From Limnephilus marmoratus (Eukaryota; Arthropoda; Insecta; Trichoptera; Limnephilidae): a DNA stretch of 64,000 nucleotides. The position numbers and the translations under genes are program-made. Below are positions 63,330 to 64,000 of this stretch, in pieces; position 1 is the stretch's first letter; each line of letters starts with the position of its first letter. The stretch covers positions 9,471,452-9,535,451 of the forward strand of contig OU862933.1 in the NCBI GenBank assembly GCA_917880885.1, read 5' to 3'. The notes beneath the pieces are model-generated. The model did no database searches. It saw only the letters and a list, made by a program, of their open reading frames with translations, and was not told the DNA's origin.

Positions 63330-64000
63330 TTTATTTATTTATTTATTTATTTTTCATGTTCTCCGTAAAACGGTTATTCACCAATACATTATGGAGAAGA
63401 TTACAAATTTGACAAAATGTATAGCAAAACACATGAAAAGGTCAGTTTCACTACTTTGTGACATACGTCAAAAGATAATTGTTAAACTGCCTGTAGGTTA
63501 CGTTAAAAATGTCAATGGTCAATGCAGACTCGTTGAGCAGTTCAGTCGCTCTGTTGACTGGCGCGTTCTGATAGGCAGAAGTCCTCGCTTTTGGAGCATA
63601 AAAAAGGGTATGGGACCTTCCACGAGTATACTTGTCTGGGACATATAAGTTAATTTCTTTCAAAATGGGTGGATTATGTATAGTTCCAGAGATTATCTTA
63701 AAAAAATGTTTTCCTAAAAATATTTTTCGGCGGGCTTCTAATGTATTAAGATCGAGCATTCCTGCTAAGAATAAGGATGGATACAGGAAAGGGTAGTACA
63801 TATATTCTCTCATATATAGGTAACGCATGAATCTCTTTTGTACTTTTTCTATTTCGAGAATATGGTTTTGCTCAGAAGGGGCCCAAATAATGGAGCTATA
63901 TTCCAAGATACTGCGAACAAGTGCTTCATACGTTCTTCGGATTGCGATTCCGTTGGTAAATGATCTTGAATTACGAAGAACAAATCCAAGCATTTTGTTG
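63330..64000 (-). mobile_element. LINE 3' end (C-terminal ORF2), running off the right edge
   Basis: The frame 63993-63451 encodes the segment after the RT core: YEALVRSILEYSSIIWAP, KVQKRFMRYLY, YVPDKYTRGRSHTLFY and RATELLNES, ending in TAA. The 3' UTR closes with an (AAAT)n run at 63330-63352. It is a Jockey/CR1-group element. The RT catalytic part would lie beyond the window. Confidence 0.85.

Overview
This window looks like a stretch of an arthropod, probably insect, nuclear genome. It is AT-rich and has no bacterial-style operons. It holds tRNA-derived SINEs, non-LTR elements of the R4/Dong and Jockey/CR1 types, a Penelope-like fragment with hammerhead-type motifs, a short-LTR Ty3/gypsy element and several kinds of cut-and-paste DNA transposon. 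I could not settle the order (hemipteran and lepidopteran both fit), and I found no convincing single-copy host gene. Nearly every coding stretch belongs to a mobile element.

Layout. 0-3.3 kb: dispersed repeats, a Penelope-like 3' end and two hammerhead-like motifs. 3.3-8.2 kb: a near-intact R4/Dong-type retrotransposon with a 1203-residue ORF, followed head-to-tail by a 5'-truncated copy. 8.2-25.4 kb: a mosaic of MITEs, SINEs, long-inverted-repeat elements without recognisable genes, and a hAT-type non-autonomous element with a perfect 8-bp target duplication. 25.5-33.6 kb: a Ty3/gypsy element (158-bp LTRs, TTAAC duplication, minus strand) that lost its integrase core and was then hit twice. 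A 3.3-kb transposon landed at the tract/LTR junction and a 1.16-kb inverted-repeat element landed in the reverse-transcriptase region. 34.5-39.5 kb: foldback palindromes, SINEs and MITEs. 39.56-46.29 kb: an autonomous-type hAT element (8-bp duplication GCCCACAT, one 85-bp intron) split by a 3.9-kb non-LTR element whose ORF2 is intact. 46.3-50.8 kb: R4 and LINE fragments and a heat-shock-element-like array. 50.8-54.9 kb: a second element of the same type as the 3.3-kb one, inserted in a LINE ORF. 57.7-61.6 kb: a third kind of DNA element with 25-bp inverted ends and subterminal motif arrays. 63.3-64 kb: a LINE running off the window.

The most interesting content is the pair of long-inverted-repeat transposons at 25677-29005 and 50816-54898. 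Both begin 5'-TAG(G/T)CC, both are flanked by 3-bp duplications, and in both cases removing the element plus one duplication copy repairs the host sequence. Each carries a decayed copy of one gene whose only recognisable domains are a FEN1/XPG-like nuclease fold and a C-terminal cysteine-rich CXC (tesmin/TSO1-like) domain, with no DDE transposase. By family knowledge this is closest to the poorly characterised Academ superfamily (the lineage with an XPG-type nuclease). That assignment is inference.

The nesting gives a relative history: gypsy before both of its inserts, hAT before its LINE, and a LINE before the second nuclease-type element.
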